Below, in pieces: positions 1 to 8,906 of a DNA stretch of 64,000 nucleotides. The number at the start of each line of letters is the position of its first letter. Position 1 is the stretch's first letter. A program made the translations under genes and the position numbers. The notes below the pieces were generated by a model. The model made no database searches and was not told where the DNA came from. It saw only the letters and a program-made list of their open reading frames with translations. Source of the DNA: Streptomyces sp. Isolate_45 (GTDB lineage Bacteria > Actinomycetota > Actinomycetes > Streptomycetales > Streptomycetaceae); contig NZ_JANFAK020000035.1 of NCBI RefSeq assembly GCF_024721315.2, positions 1 through 64,000 of the forward strand, in the 5' to 3' direction.

Positions 1-140
<140 letters not shown>

Positions 141-201
141 CGGCCGTCACGGTCGCGGTCACGGTCCCGGTCGCGGGCACGGTCGGGAAGGGCGTCGACC
201 G

Positions 202-726
202 TCAGGAAGGCCGTAGGACCGCGCAGGTCGTCGTCCCGTGGGCGTACAGCTTGCCGTCGCGCGTGCCCGTGACCCGGGCCTCGGCGGTGGCGGTCGTCCG
301 GCCGACGTGCAGAACGGTGCCCTCGCAACGCAGCGCGGGGGTGTCCGCGAACACCGGGCGGATCATGTGCACGCCCAACTGCACCGTCGTGTAGGCGGTG
401 CCCGCCGGGAGCCGGGTCATGACGGCCGAGCCGAGCGCCGAGTCGAGCAGCGTGGCGAGGAACCCGCCGTGCACCGTCCCCATGGGGTTCAGGAGGTGGT
501 CCCCCGGGTCCCCCTCGAAGACGGTGTACCCGTCGCCCACCTCTGTGAGCCGGAACCCCAGGGTGCTCATGATCGAGGCGGCGGGCAGGTCGCCCTTGGC
601 GGCGGCCCGCAGGACGTCCAGTCCGCTCATGGCCAGGAGCTCCGGGGTGGGTTCGGGCCTCGGCTGCCAGGTGTGGGTGCGACTGCGGGGCGCGGTGGCC
701 GCGCCGGTGGTCTCGTACGTGGTCAT
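202..726 (-). CDS. PaaI-type hotdog thioesterase
   Basis: A 174-residue protein of the PaaI/YbgC hotdog-fold thioesterase family, expected to hydrolyse acyl-CoA thioesters in the cytoplasm. The diagnostic motif LNPMGTVHGGF, which begins the hotdog helix, lies near residues 93-103 and is followed by an LDSALGSAV helix. The C-terminal strands (TAYTTVQLGVHMIRP, VGRTTATAEARV) complete a single hotdog domain. The N-terminal ~40 residues are polar and poorly conserved. The ATG at 726 was chosen because the reading frame upstream of it runs into the promoter region shared with the divergent GlxA-type regulator. The substrate cannot be read from sequence. Control by the neighbouring regulator is an inference from the divergent layout and the dyad at 763-799. 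Confidence 0.85.
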   Translation of the reverse strand: MTTYETTGAATAPRSRTHTWQPRPEPTPELLAMSGLDVLRAAAKGDLPAASIMSTLGFRLTEVGDGYTVFEGDPGDHLLNPMGTVHGGFLATLLDSALGSAVMTRLPAGTAYTTVQLGVHMIRPVFADTPALRCEGTVLHVGRTTATAEARVTGTRDGKLYAHGTTTCAVLRPS

Positions 727-762
727 GGCACCGACCCTAGGCAGCGGCGGCCTCGTGCGCGA

Positions 763-799
763 GTGTCGGATCCGACGACCAACGATCGGATTCCGACAC
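763..799. promoter_or_regulatory. Inverted repeat in divergent promoter (candidate operator)
   Basis: GTGTCGGA at 763-770 is mirrored by TCCGACAC at 792-799. Inner TCCGA (771-775) and TCGGA (786-790) boxes extend each arm. The element sits between the divergent thioesterase and GlxA-type regulator genes, so it is a plausible operator for one or both promoters. The binding protein is inferred from position only. Confidence 0.5.
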
Positions 800-837
800 G
801 GCTCGGGCGCGCGGTCCGGGCCGTTTAGGGTGGGTGG

Positions 838-1776
838 ATGAAAGTCGCCGTACTGGCCCTCGACGGGGTGTTCGACTCCGGGATCTCCGCCCTCCTGGAC
901 GTCCTGCACACCGCCAACGCCCTGCGCGACCAGCTCGACGGGGCACCGCCACCCTTCGACGTCCGTACGGTCGGGGTCCGTCGTCGCGTGCGCACCGGAC
1001 TGGGACACCGCATCGACACCGAGCCCGCGACGACCGCCCACGACGCCGGGCTGTTGGTCCTGCCCGCGCTGATGGAGCGACGGCCGGCGGCTCTCGTGGA
1101 GGCCGTCGCCTCCGACGCGCACCGGCCGGTACGGCGCCTGCTGGCCGGTGCCCGCGAACGGGGCACGCCGCTCGCCTCGTCGTGCACCGGTACGTTCCTG
1201 TTGGCCGAGTCCGGGGTGCTGGACGGCCTCCGGGCGACGACCAGTTGGTGGCTCGCCCCGGTGTTCCGGGACCGCTACCGCCGGGTCACCCTGGAGGAGA
1301 GCCGGATGGTGACGACCTCGGACGGGGTCACCACGGCGGGCGCCGCCTTCAGCCACCTCGACCTCGCGCTGGCCGTCGTCGGCATGCGCAGTCCGGCCCT
1401 CGCGGACCTCGTCCGGCACTACCTCGTGGTCGATGACCGGGCCTCGCAGGCCGCGTACGTCATCCCCAGCGCCATGGCCCGCCACGATCCGCTGGTCGGC
1501 GCCTTCGAACAGTGGGTACGGGCCCGCATCCGCGAACCCCTGTCCGTCGCCGACGCGGCCCGCGACCTCGGCGTCAGCGAGCGGACCCTCCAGCGCACCA
1601 CGGCCCGAACCCTCGGCTGCACGCCCGTCCGCCTGGTCCAGGACCTGCGACTGGAGCAGGCCGAACACCTGATGCGCACCACCGGCCTGCCGCTCGCGGC
1701 CGTCGCCCGCCGCGTGGGGTACGAGGGCCCCGGCCCACTGCGCGCCCTGCTGCGCCGCCGCCGGGGGACGGGCTAG
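838..1776 (+). CDS. GlxA-family transcriptional regulator (DJ-1/PfpI domain plus AraC HTH)
   Basis: A 312-residue regulator with two domains. Residues ~1-185 are a DJ-1/PfpI (class I amidotransferase-like) domain with a nucleophile-elbow cysteine in SSCTGTFLLAESGVLDG. Residues ~205-305 are an AraC-type double helix-turn-helix (LSVADAARDLGVSERTLQR, then the VRLVQDLRLEQAEHLM and VGYEGPGPLRALLRR region). In this family the N-terminal domain is usually a ligand sensor rather than an enzyme. The ATG at 838 directly begins the conserved MKVAVLALDGVFDSG strand. The gene is transcribed away from the thioesterase with 111 bases between them, suggesting local control of that gene. The ligand is unknown. 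Confidence 0.88.
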   Translation: MKVAVLALDGVFDSGISALLDVLHTANALRDQLDGAPPPFDVRTVGVRRRVRTGLGHRIDTEPATTAHDAGLLVLPALMERRPAALVEAVASDAHRPVRRLLAGARERGTPLASSCTGTFLLAESGVLDGLRATTSWWLAPVFRDRYRRVTLEESRMVTTSDGVTTAGAAFSHLDLALAVVGMRSPALADLVRHYLVVDDRASQAAYVIPSAMARHDPLVGAFEQWVRARIREPLSVADAARDLGVSERTLQRTTARTLGCTPVRLVQDLRLEQAEHLMRTTGLPLAAVARRVGYEGPGPLRALLRRRRGTG

Positions 1777-1829
1777 CCAGTTGCATCCGCCACCCCCACG
1801 GGCAGGGCGCGGGTGGTTAAGGTGTGTGC

Positions 1830-1871
1830 ATGTCAGAAGAGCGAGGGGCGGGGCCGAGGGGCTTCAGGTAG
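1830..1871 (+). CDS. Putative 13-residue leader peptide (uORF)
   Basis: A short ORF (MSEERGAGPRGFR, then TAG) lies 41 bases ahead of the 1913 gene. A TANNNT-type -10 element, TAAGGT at 1818-1823, is followed by exactly six bases and then the ATG, the usual geometry of a leaderless actinobacterial transcript. I see no convincing -35. The ORF ends just before a stable hairpin, which fits a regulatory leader. Its being translated is an inference. Confidence 0.4.
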   Translation: MSEERGAGPRGFR

Positions 1872-1872
1872 C

Positions 1873-1893
1873 CCGCCAGGAAACGCCTGGCGG
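1873..1893 (+). promoter_or_regulatory. Leader hairpin between uORF and the 1913 gene
   Basis: CCGCCAGG (1873-1880) pairs with CCTGGCGG (1886-1893) around a five-base AAACG loop. It begins two bases after the uORF stop codon and ends 19 bases before the downstream ATG. It has no U tract, so control of translation or of RNA stability is more likely than intrinsic termination. Confidence 0.45.
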
Positions 1894-1912
1894 TTGCGAC
1901 CGACGGAGTCCC

Positions 1913-2365
1913 ATGTCACGCACCGCTCATCACATCCCCCCGTCACACGGCGAGGAGACCCCGCCCGGGCGCCCGGCGGGCAGCCCTTGGCATTCCGTGG
2001 TCCTCCACGACCTCCGCTTCAGCGCCCGCTGTTTCGCGGACGCGGCGCGGGAGTCCAGCAGGCCGCGCCCTGTCAGGATCCGGCGCCGGGTGGAGTTCCA
2101 CTCCTTCCCCCGGCACAACCGCGACGCCTCCGTCGCCTGGGCCTCCGCCGTCGAGGAACGCCGGGCACGGCAGCTCCTGCGAGCCCGGGTCGGGACGCTC
2201 CTCGCGCTGCTGCACCCCGCCGGCGCAGGACCCGTACGCGCCGCGAGCGACGTGGATGCCGCAGCCGGCGCGGATCCCGGAGTCGGCGCTGCCGCCGCGG
2301 CCGACGCCGCGGACGTGGACGTGCCACCGGCGCGCCACCGGCGCGGCTCCCTCTGGCTGGCGTAG
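1913..2365 (+). CDS. Small basic conserved Streptomyces protein (N-terminal SRTAHHI motif)
   Basis: A 150-residue protein of unknown function. It begins MSRTAHHIPP and carries a strongly arginine- and histidine-rich first 100 residues (VVLHDLRFSARCFADAA, then RIRRRVEFHSFPRHNRDASVAWASAVEERRARQLLR). The tail is low-complexity Ala/Asp. I recall similar SRTAHHI proteins as uncharacterised but recurrent in Streptomyces. No signal peptide, membrane segment or catalytic motif is visible. The basic character suggests contact with nucleic acid or ribosomes, which is speculation. The ATG at 1913 lacks a strong Shine-Dalgarno sequence, fitting a gene whose translation may depend on the leader ORF and hairpin ahead of it. 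Confidence 0.6.
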   Translation: MSRTAHHIPPSHGEETPPGRPAGSPWHSVVLHDLRFSARCFADAARESSRPRPVRIRRRVEFHSFPRHNRDASVAWASAVEERRARQLLRARVGTLLALLHPAGAGPVRAASDVDAAAGADPGVGAAAAADAADVDVPPARHRRGSLWLA

Positions 2366-2486
2366 CGAAGGGCCTCCGCCCGTGCTCCGGCCCGCCCGTG
2401 CTCCGGCCCGCGCGGGCGGGGCCGGAGTGCGGCCGGGGCCGCGTACGGCAGGGGCCGGAGTACGGCAGGGGCAACGTGGGCAGGGC

Positions 2487-4511
2487 CTACGTACGGGCCG
2501 GGCTGCGGGTCCCCTCCGCGGCGGACGTGCGCTGCGCGGGCAGGCTCACCTGCACGCCCCGCGGGCCGGACAGGACGTGGACGAGGCCGAACCCAGCGGC
2601 GACCACGACCGCCCCGCCCAGCGCGTCCAGCACCCAGTGGTTCGCGGTGGCGACGATCGCGCACACCGTGATCAGCGGGTGCAGCACGCCCAGCAGCTTC
2701 TGCCGGCCCTTCGGGGCGAGGACCACGATGACGATCCCGCACCACAGGGACCAGCCGAAGTGCAGCGAGGGCATCGCCGCGTACTGGTTGGAGATCGCGG
2801 TCATCGCCCCGTACGAGGGGTTCGCCAGGTCCTGCACCCCGTGCACGGTGTCGACGAAGCCGAGGCCCGGCATCAGGCGCGGCGGCGCGAGCGGGTAGAG
2901 CCAGAAGCCGAGGAGGGCGAGGACGGTGGCCAGGCCCAGCGAGGCGCGGGCCCAGCGGTAGTCGCCGGGGCGGCGCCAGTACAGGACGCCGAGGATGCCC
3001 AGCGGGACCACGAAGTGGAAGGACGTGTAGTAGAAGTTGAAGAACGCCTCCAGCCAAGGCCTGTTCACCACGGCGTGGTTCACGGCGTGCTCGATGTCGA
3101 TGCCGAGGACCTGCTCGATCCCGTGGATCCGGCGGGCGTTGCCCTCGGCGAGCGGGCGGCTGGTGGGGGCGGCGGCGCGGATGTGCGAGTAGAGCGAATA
3201 GCCGACCCGTATCAGCAGCAGTTCCAGCAGCAGGTTGGGGCGGGACATCACCCGCCGCCAGAACGGCAGCAACGGCACCCGGGACCAGCGGGCCTCGGCG
3301 GGCCGCCCGTGGACGGTGGGCACGGGCTCGCGCCAGTACGGCGAGGACCGCGGCAGGAACGGCACGGCGCAGGCCGCCGCGAGGGCCGCGAGGAGCGGCA
3401 GGTTGTCCCGTACGGGAGCCAGCGCGGCCATGTTCGGCAGCAGCACGGAGCTCGGCAGGGTCATGGCGAGGACGACGGCGACGGGCCACACCCGCCGGTC
3501 GGCGGCCCGCTTGCCCACCTTGCCGGCCACCGCGAGGAGCACCCACAGCAGTTGGTGGCGCCAGCCGGCCGGGGACACGGTGACGGCCACGCAGCCGGTG
3601 ACGGCGACGGCGAGGAGCAGCTGCCCGTCGCGGGCGTAGCGGGCCGCGCGGCGCAGGCCGAACCAGGTGACGGCCGCGGCGAGGACGAGGGCCAGGGCGA
3701 TCTCGGCGGGGCCGCCGAGGCCGAGGCGCAGGAGGGCGCCGTGGAGGGACTGGTTGGCGAGGCTGCCGGGGGTTCCGCCGAGGCCGGTGCCGACGACGTG
3801 CTCGACCCAGTACGTCCAGGAGTCGCGCGGCAGGGCGGCCCAGGACAGGGCGGTCGCCCCGGCGAAGGTCAGGGCGGCGGCCTGCGCGGCGGGCCGGCGG
3901 CCGGTGAACCACAGCAACGCGGCGAAGATCAACAGGGGTGGCTGGAGGGCGGCGGCCAGCCCCAGGAGGAAACCGGCGGGACGGTCCCCGGGCACCCGGA
4001 ACACGGCGAGCAGCACCAGCAGCACGGGCAGGACGGCGGTCTGACCGGGGGACGCGGCCTCGCGGACGGGCAGCGAGACCATCATCACGGTGACCAGCAC
4101 GGGCGCGGCCAGCAGCGCGGTGCGCCGGGGTACGGGGTCGGGCAGGCCGCGCGCGGCGACCAGCCCGATCGCGGCGACGAACAGCAGGGTCACGCACGTC
4201 CAGGCCACCTCCAAGGAGGGGGCGGTCACTCCGGTCAGCGGCTTCAGGACCAGCCCGGCGAAGGGAGTGCCGGTGAACTGGCCCGCGTCGTAGAGCGAAC
4301 CGGGGAGGCCGGCGGGGAGGTGGAAGCCGCTGAGCCACTCGGCCGGGGGCACCCGCAGCACGGCGGCGGCCTGTCTGACGGCCAGGACGCCGGCGAGGGC
4401 CCACAGGAGCAGGCGTACCGCCCCCAGCCTGCCGCTACCGCCTATGACCCCGGCATGTCCGTCCGCACCACCGCGCTCCGCCGCGTCAGCCACGCCTCGT
4501 AGTCCTCCCAC
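2487..4511 (-). CDS. Bifunctional GT87 glycosyltransferase / PAP2-superfamily membrane protein
   Basis: A 674-residue polytopic membrane protein. Residues ~25-400 resemble GT87 (DUF2029) polyprenol-phosphate-mannose-dependent mannosyltransferases, with repeated hydrophobic helices. Residues ~440-640 resemble the PAP2/inositol phosphotransferase-like family, with PSLHFGWS and the downstream ANHWVLD motif supplying the acid-phosphatase-type histidines. It may therefore combine transfer of mannose from a lipid donor with lipid-phosphate turnover at the membrane. That role is inferred from the two families. The GTG at 4511 is the most upstream start; a start somewhat downstream is possible because the first ~25 residues are not hydrophobic. 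It stands alone, facing away from the small monooxygenase gene. Confidence 0.8.
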   Translation of the reverse strand: MGGLRGVADAAERGGADGHAGVIGGSGRLGAVRLLLWALAGVLAVRQAAAVLRVPPAEWLSGFHLPAGLPGSLYDAGQFTGTPFAGLVLKPLTGVTAPSLEVAWTCVTLLFVAAIGLVAARGLPDPVPRRTALLAAPVLVTVMMVSLPVREAASPGQTAVLPVLLVLLAVFRVPGDRPAGFLLGLAAALQPPLLIFAALLWFTGRRPAAQAAALTFAGATALSWAALPRDSWTYWVEHVVGTGLGGTPGSLANQSLHGALLRLGLGGPAEIALALVLAAAVTWFGLRRAARYARDGQLLLAVAVTGCVAVTVSPAGWRHQLLWVLLAVAGKVGKRAADRRVWPVAVVLAMTLPSSVLLPNMAALAPVRDNLPLLAALAAACAVPFLPRSSPYWREPVPTVHGRPAEARWSRVPLLPFWRRVMSRPNLLLELLLIRVGYSLYSHIRAAAPTSRPLAEGNARRIHGIEQVLGIDIEHAVNHAVVNRPWLEAFFNFYYTSFHFVVPLGILGVLYWRRPGDYRWARASLGLATVLALLGFWLYPLAPPRLMPGLGFVDTVHGVQDLANPSYGAMTAISNQYAAMPSLHFGWSLWCGIVIVVLAPKGRQKLLGVLHPLITVCAIVATANHWVLDALGGAVVVAAGFGLVHVLSGPRGVQVSLPAQRTSAAEGTRSPART

Positions 4512-4612
4512 CCTGTCTCCCGCAACCCCGACTTCGCCCGGCTGCCGCGTCTCGTACCTCGTTTCACTACCGGGACGACGATATCCCCCGCGCGATCCCT
4601 AGGATGGCGCCC

Positions 4613-4945
4613 ATGAGCATCGTGAAGATCAACGCCCTGACCGTGCCCGTCGAGCAGCGAGAGGTCCTGGAGAAGCGCTTCGCCTCCCGGGCGGGCACCG
4701 TGGAGAACTCGGACGGGTTCGAGTGGTTCGAGCTGCTGCGGCCCGTCGAGGGCACCGACCAGTACCTCGTGTACACGCGGTGGCGTTCGGAGGAGGACTT
4801 CCAGGCGTGGATGGAGGGCCCCATGAAGGCGGCCCACCAGGGCGGCGGCGACTCCTCCGGCGGCGACCGCCCGAAGCCGGCGGCCTCGGGCTCGTCGGTC
4901 TGGTCCTTCGAGGTGGTCCAGCAGGCAGCCCCGAAGCAGGCCTGA
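4613..4945 (+). CDS. Antibiotic biosynthesis monooxygenase (ABM) domain protein
   Basis: A 110-residue protein with one ferredoxin-like ABM/YgiN/HmoB fold. The pattern runs MSIVKINALTVP (first strand), a helix with LEKRF, the GFEWFELLRPVEG strand, and the YLVYTRWRSEEDFQAWMEGP motif. Family members are small dimeric mono-oxygenases or heme-degrading proteins. No heme ligand or cofactor motif is decisive here. An in-frame ATG lies three codons upstream at 4604; 4613 was chosen because homologous proteins begin directly with the first strand. It is divergent from the GT87/PAP2 gene and appears monocistronic. Confidence 0.85.
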   Translation: MSIVKINALTVPVEQREVLEKRFASRAGTVENSDGFEWFELLRPVEGTDQYLVYTRWRSEEDFQAWMEGPMKAAHQGGGDSSGGDRPKPAASGSSVWSFEVVQQAAPKQA

Positions 4946-5547
4946 CCGGGGCGGGCGGGCACGGCGGGCGGGCAGCGGGGGCGCGGCGGGCGGGCAGGCA
5001 GCGGGGCGCGGCAGGCGGGCCGAGTCGTGCCGGGCCCTCACCGACCACTGACGACCGGGGCGGGGGCTTGCCGACTGCCCCTTCCGGCCCGCCTGACGGC
5101 GGCCACCGCCAGGAGGCGCCGGGGCGGGGTCGGCCCCCTGCCATCGGAAGGGTGGATCCGGTCTCCGGACGGCCGGCACACAGCCCCGGTCGGACAGCGG
5201 CACAAGGGGTACCGCCGGAGGGAAGCACCCGGAGCCAGGACCCCTGCCACCACCGACGGTCGCCCCGCTGAGTCCCGGGGCTCAGCGCGGGCGCCGACGA
5301 GCCGGCCGCCCGACGCACCGACCGAACCGCCCCACCGAGGGCCGCCCTGCGTTGCGGTCATGCACCCCGCCCGGGCCACCCGACCCGCTGCACGGGCAGC
5401 CGGACCGCACCCCTCCCGGCACGCGAGCACACGCGGCGCGGCACAGGCGGCACGGCACACGCGGCACGACGCAGGCGGCACAGGCGGCACCGCACCGCAC
5501 AGGCGGCCCGCCGAGCCCACCCCCACCACCGCGCGGCCGGCGCATCG
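4946..5547. other. Intergenic region without a recognisable gene
   Basis: About 600 bases of very GC-rich, internally repetitive sequence. Irregular copies of GGCGGGCGGGCA occur near 4955-5015, and copies of GGCGGCAC-like units near 5430-5505. Open frames cross it on both strands, but their compositions (Arg/Pro/Ala mixtures) and lack of ribosome binding sites argue against coding. I see no RNA gene. Confidence 0.6.
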
Positions 5548-5943
5548 TCACGCCCAGAACGCGTCCGATTCGTCGAGGTCCTCGACGCACTCGTCAATGT
5601 CGGTGATCTTCCCGCCGACGATGGTGAAGAAGAGGCCTTCGTGGATCTCGATGCCCCGGTCGCCCCGGTCGGCCCGCATGAGGTGGAACGACATCACGTG
5701 CCCCCGGCCGTCCGCCAGGACCCGGTCCAGGTCGACCCGAAGGGTGCCGTTGGTCTCCTCGCCGAGCCGACGGTAGAGGTCGAGGACCGCCTCCCGTCCC
5801 TTGTGGTGCCCGGAGAGCGGGCTGCTGCCGGGCACGTGGTGGATGACGTCCGCCGTCATCAGCGAGCCCATCGTCTCCATGTCGCCCTTGCCGAAGGCCT
5901 CGTAGCCACGGCGCACCAGGGCACAGTTCGGATGCTCCGACAT
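5548..5943 (-). CDS. SnoaL-like / NTF2-family protein
   Basis: A 131-residue single-domain protein of the SnoaL/NTF2 alpha+beta barrel superfamily. Typical features are the N-terminal helix LVRRGYEAFGKGDMETMGSLMTADVIHHVPG, the SPLSGHHKGREAVLDLYRRL segment, and final strands with GKITDIDECVEDLDESDAFW. Members are polyketide-cyclase-like enzymes or ligand-binding proteins, so the substrate is unknown. The ATG at 5943 (MSEHPNC) was preferred over an upstream in-frame start at 5976 because conservation begins here. It is divergent from the GNAT gene with ~105 bases between them. Confidence 0.82.
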   Translation of the reverse strand: MSEHPNCALVRRGYEAFGKGDMETMGSLMTADVIHHVPGSSPLSGHHKGREAVLDLYRRLGEETNGTLRVDLDRVLADGRGHVMSFHLMRADRGDRGIEIHEGLFFTIVGGKITDIDECVEDLDESDAFWA

Positions 5944-6048
5944 GAACCTCACACCCTCCATTTGCCGTATTTTCACCTTTCCTCATCATCGGCCCGTGCG
6001 TGTGGATATTCCACGCGGGCGAGGCGAAGGGCGCCCCACAATGGCGCC

Positions 6049-6579
6049 ATGGACACCAACGCGATCATCACGAGCCCCTCCACCACGACCCCCACGCCCG
6101 GAACCTGGCACGTCGTCCAGGAACCCTGCACCACCCCGGACGCCACCAACCTGCGCCGCGCGTACTACGCCGAAGTCGCCGGCCGGTATTGGGAACGGGC
6201 CGTCACCGAAGCCGAGATCGACCAGGGCATGCTGGACTTCCCGGCGGACGACCTCGCCCCACCTGCGGGCCGCTTCCTGGTCGGAAGGCTGGACGGGGTG
6301 CCGCTCTCCTGCGGTGGCCTGCGTCTGATCGACCCGGTCACCGCCGAACTCACCAGGGTGTACGTCGCCCCCCGCGCCCGCGGTACCGGCGGCGGGGCGG
6401 CCCTGCTCGCCGCCCTGGAGGACGCGGGCAGGTCACTGGGCGCCGAGCGGGTCCGCCTGGACACCCGCTCGGACCTCGTCGAGGCCCGCGCCCTCTACGC
6501 GCGGCACGGGTACCGGGAAATACCGGCGTACAACTCCGAACCGTATGCCGAGCACTGGTTCGAAAAGTCCCTCACCTGA
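6049..6579 (+). CDS. GNAT-family N-acetyltransferase
   Basis: A 176-residue GCN5-related acetyltransferase, expected to move acetyl from acetyl-CoA to an unknown amine. The acetyl-CoA pyrophosphate-binding motif A is visible as AELTRVYVAPRARGTGGGAALL near residues 100-121 (the Q/RxxGxG/A equivalent is RARGTGGG). The C-terminal half has LDTRSDLVEARALYARHGYREIPAYN, the usual motif B region. The N-terminal ~25 residues are Thr/Pro-rich and look disordered. The ATG at 6049 is the first in-frame ATG after the upstream promoter. A perfect 16-base palindrome (CCGTCCGGCCGGACGG, 6607-6622) lies shortly after the stop codon. Confidence 0.88.
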   Translation: MDTNAIITSPSTTTPTPGTWHVVQEPCTTPDATNLRRAYYAEVAGRYWERAVTEAEIDQGMLDFPADDLAPPAGRFLVGRLDGVPLSCGGLRLIDPVTAELTRVYVAPRARGTGGGAALLAALEDAGRSLGAERVRLDTRSDLVEARALYARHGYREIPAYNSEPYAEHWFEKSLT

Positions 6580-6730
6580 CCGGCCGACCGTCCGACGGCC
6601 CACCAACCGTCCGGCCGGACGGCAGACGCACCCACCGGCGGCCCGCAACCGGCCCACCCCGCCGACCTGCCGGTCGACCACCGGGCCGATCCGCCTGCCC
6701 GCCCAGACCGCCACCGACCGCCCCGACCGC

Positions 6731-8779
6731 TCAGTGCGCGGAGTGGTCCCGACGCGGCAGCGTGTCGTAGGGCTCCTCGGCGTCGGACCCGCACAACTCC
6801 CGGTTGATCTCCTCGACGAGCTTCACCAGGTCGGTCGGGCGGTCCGGCCCCCACCAGTCACCGAGCAGTTCGGCCAGGGACTCCTGCCGGGCGTCGGACA
6901 ACCGGCGGGCGGCCACCCGCCCCCGGTCCGTGAGGATCAGCGCGAGTCCGTCCCGGGAGGCGAGCCCGCGTTCCTCGACCTGCCGGGCCGCTTCCGTGAT
7001 GGCCCGAAGCGGGACGATGGTGCGTTCCGCGAGCACCGCCGGTTCGGCGGAGCCGTACTTGTTGATCCGCAGCAGCAGCCAGCTGGCGGCGGGGAGCAGG
7101 TCGTAGCCGGCCTTCGCGGTGATCTTCTCGTAGACGTGCCGTCGTCCTTCGCGGGTACCCAGCACGAACAGCGCGCGGGCCACCTCCTCGTGCGAGGAAC
7201 GGTGGACGGGGTTGGAGGCGAGCGTCTCCGTCACGTCGGGTGCGGTGACGGAGCCACGGAGCTTGTCCTCCTTGAGGAACCAGGCGATCACGAAGGCGAC
7301 GAGCACCACCGGCACGGCATAGAGGAACACGTCGGTGATGGAGTCGGAGTAGGCGTCCAGCACGCGGGGCCGCAGCTCGACGGGCAGCGTTCCGATCGCC
7401 CGCGGATCCGCCTCCAGCCCCGCCGTGCTCACGCCCGGTGGCAACGGAACTCCGGCCAGGGAGGCGGTGAGCTGGTCGCCGAGCCGGTTGGTGAAGACCG
7501 TGCCGAAGATGGCGACGCCGAAGGAGGCGCCGATGGAACGGAAGAAGGTGGCGCCGGAGGTGGCGACGCCGAGGTCGGCGTAGCTGACCGAGTTCTGCAC
7601 GACGAGGACGAGTACCTGCATGACGAGACCGAGTCCCACGCCGAAGACGAAGAAGTAGACGCCCATCACCAGGTCGGAGCTGTCGCGGTGCAGCTGGTGC
7701 AGGAGCAGGAGTCCGACGGCGGTGACGCCGGTGCCCAGGATGGGGAAGACCTTCCACCGCCCGGTGCGGCTGACGATCTGCCCGGAGGCGGTGGAGGCGA
7801 TCAGCAGGCCGATCACCATCGGCAGCATGTGGACACCGGACATGGTCGGTGAGACGCCCCGGACCACCTGTAGGAAGGTCGGCAGGTAGACCATCGCGCC
7901 GAACATCGCGAACCCGATGATGAAGCTGATCACCGAGCAGAGGGTGAAGGTGCGGATGCGGAACAGACCGAGCGGCAGCACCGGTTCGGCGGCCCGGCGC
8001 TCCACGATCACGAAGAACACCAGGAGCACGGCGCCGAGGACGGCGAGCCCGATGATCCGCGCCGATCCCCAGCCCCAGGTGCCTCCGAGGGAGGCGACGA
8101 GGACGAGGCAGGTGGCGACGCACGCGATGAGGAAGGTGCCGAGGTAGTCGATGGTGTGACGGGAGGAGCGGGCCGGGATGCGCAGGGCCGCTGCGATGAC
8201 GACGAGCGCGACCAGACCGATCGGGAGGTTGATGTAGAAGACCCAGCGCCAGGAGAGGTGGTCCACGAACAGACCGCCCAGCAGCGGTCCGAGGACGCTC
8301 GTCGCGCCGAACACCGCGCCGAACAAACCTTGGTACTTGCCGCGCTCGCGCGGCGGGACGATGTCGCCGACGATCGCCATGGACAGGACGATCAGTCCGC
8401 CACCGCCCAGACCCTGGAGGGCGCGGAACCCGATGAGCTGCGGCATGTCCTGGGCGAGACCGCAGAGCGCCGATCCGATCAGGAAGATCACGATGGCGTA
8501 CTGGAAGAGCTTCTTGCGCCCGTACTGGTCGCCGAGCTTGCCCCAGAGCGGAGTGGCCGCCGTGGCCGCCAGCATGTAGGCGGTGACCACCCACGACAGG
8601 TGATCCATGCCGCCGAGTTCGCTGACGATCGTGGGGAGCGCCGTGGAGACGATGGTCTGGTCGAGAGCGGAGATCAGCAGGCCCAGTAGCAGGGCTCCGA
8701 TCGAGACGAGCACCTCTCGGGAGGCGTGCTCGGCGCCGGGACCGGGGTCCACGGCGGGCGTGGTGACATGCTGAGCCAT
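6731..8779 (-). CDS. DHA2-type MFS drug exporter with C-terminal winged-helix-like domain
   Basis: A 682-residue protein. Residues ~30-510 form a 14-helix major facilitator of the DHA2 (EmrB/QacA) drug:H+ antiporter family, with [13 protein letters not shown] in helix 1, [12 protein letters not shown] in the 2-3 loop and [28 protein letters not shown] covering motif C. Residues ~545-670 are soluble and resemble a MarR-like winged helix ([49 protein letters not shown]). The start at 8779 was chosen because GAGGAGG precedes it at ideal spacing; an in-frame ATG eleven codons upstream lacks one. The fusion suggests that the cytoplasmic tail senses drug or controls the pump, which is an inference. 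It is divergent from the peptidoglycan-binding gene. Confidence 0.9.
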   Translation of the reverse strand: MAQHVTTPAVDPGPGAEHASREVLVSIGALLLGLLISALDQTIVSTALPTIVSELGGMDHLSWVVTAYMLAATAATPLWGKLGDQYGRKKLFQYAIVIFLIGSALCGLAQDMPQLIGFRALQGLGGGGLIVLSMAIVGDIVPPRERGKYQGLFGAVFGATSVLGPLLGGLFVDHLSWRWVFYINLPIGLVALVVIAAALRIPARSSRHTIDYLGTFLIACVATCLVLVASLGGTWGWGSARIIGLAVLGAVLLVFFVIVERRAAEPVLPLGLFRIRTFTLCSVISFIIGFAMFGAMVYLPTFLQVVRGVSPTMSGVHMLPMVIGLLIASTASGQIVSRTGRWKVFPILGTGVTAVGLLLLHQLHRDSSDLVMGVYFFVFGVGLGLVMQVLVLVVQNSVSYADLGVATSGATFFRSIGASFGVAIFGTVFTNRLGDQLTASLAGVPLPPGVSTAGLEADPRAIGTLPVELRPRVLDAYSDSITDVFLYAVPVVLVAFVIAWFLKEDKLRGSVTAPDVTETLASNPVHRSSHEEVARALFVLGTREGRRHVYEKITAKAGYDLLPAASWLLLRINKYGSAEPAVLAERTIVPLRAITEAARQVEERGLASRDGLALILTDRGRVAARRLSDARQESLAELLGDWWGPDRPTDLVKLVEEINRELCGSDAEEPYDTLPRRDHSAH

Positions 8780-8906
8780 CGGCTCCTCCTCGGGCCGGAT
8801 CAACATCTCCATCCTGAGCGGTGTGTCCGGTTATGGCCTGTCGGACGGGTTGGGTGGGGCCTGAGGGGTCTGCATAATCGCAGGCATTGGCCAGGGAGGG
8901 GTACCA

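Noticed and set aside
1930..4502. Long overlapping ORFs opposite the GT87/PAP2 gene
   Set aside because: They lack ribosome binding sites and have Arg/Pro/Gly-biased composition, typical shadows of a GC-rich gene.
5027..5776. 249-codon plus-strand ORF in the 4946-5547 gap
   Set aside because: It extends into the SnoaL-like gene on the other strand and has no motif or ribosome binding site; its composition is repetitive Arg/Pro/Thr.
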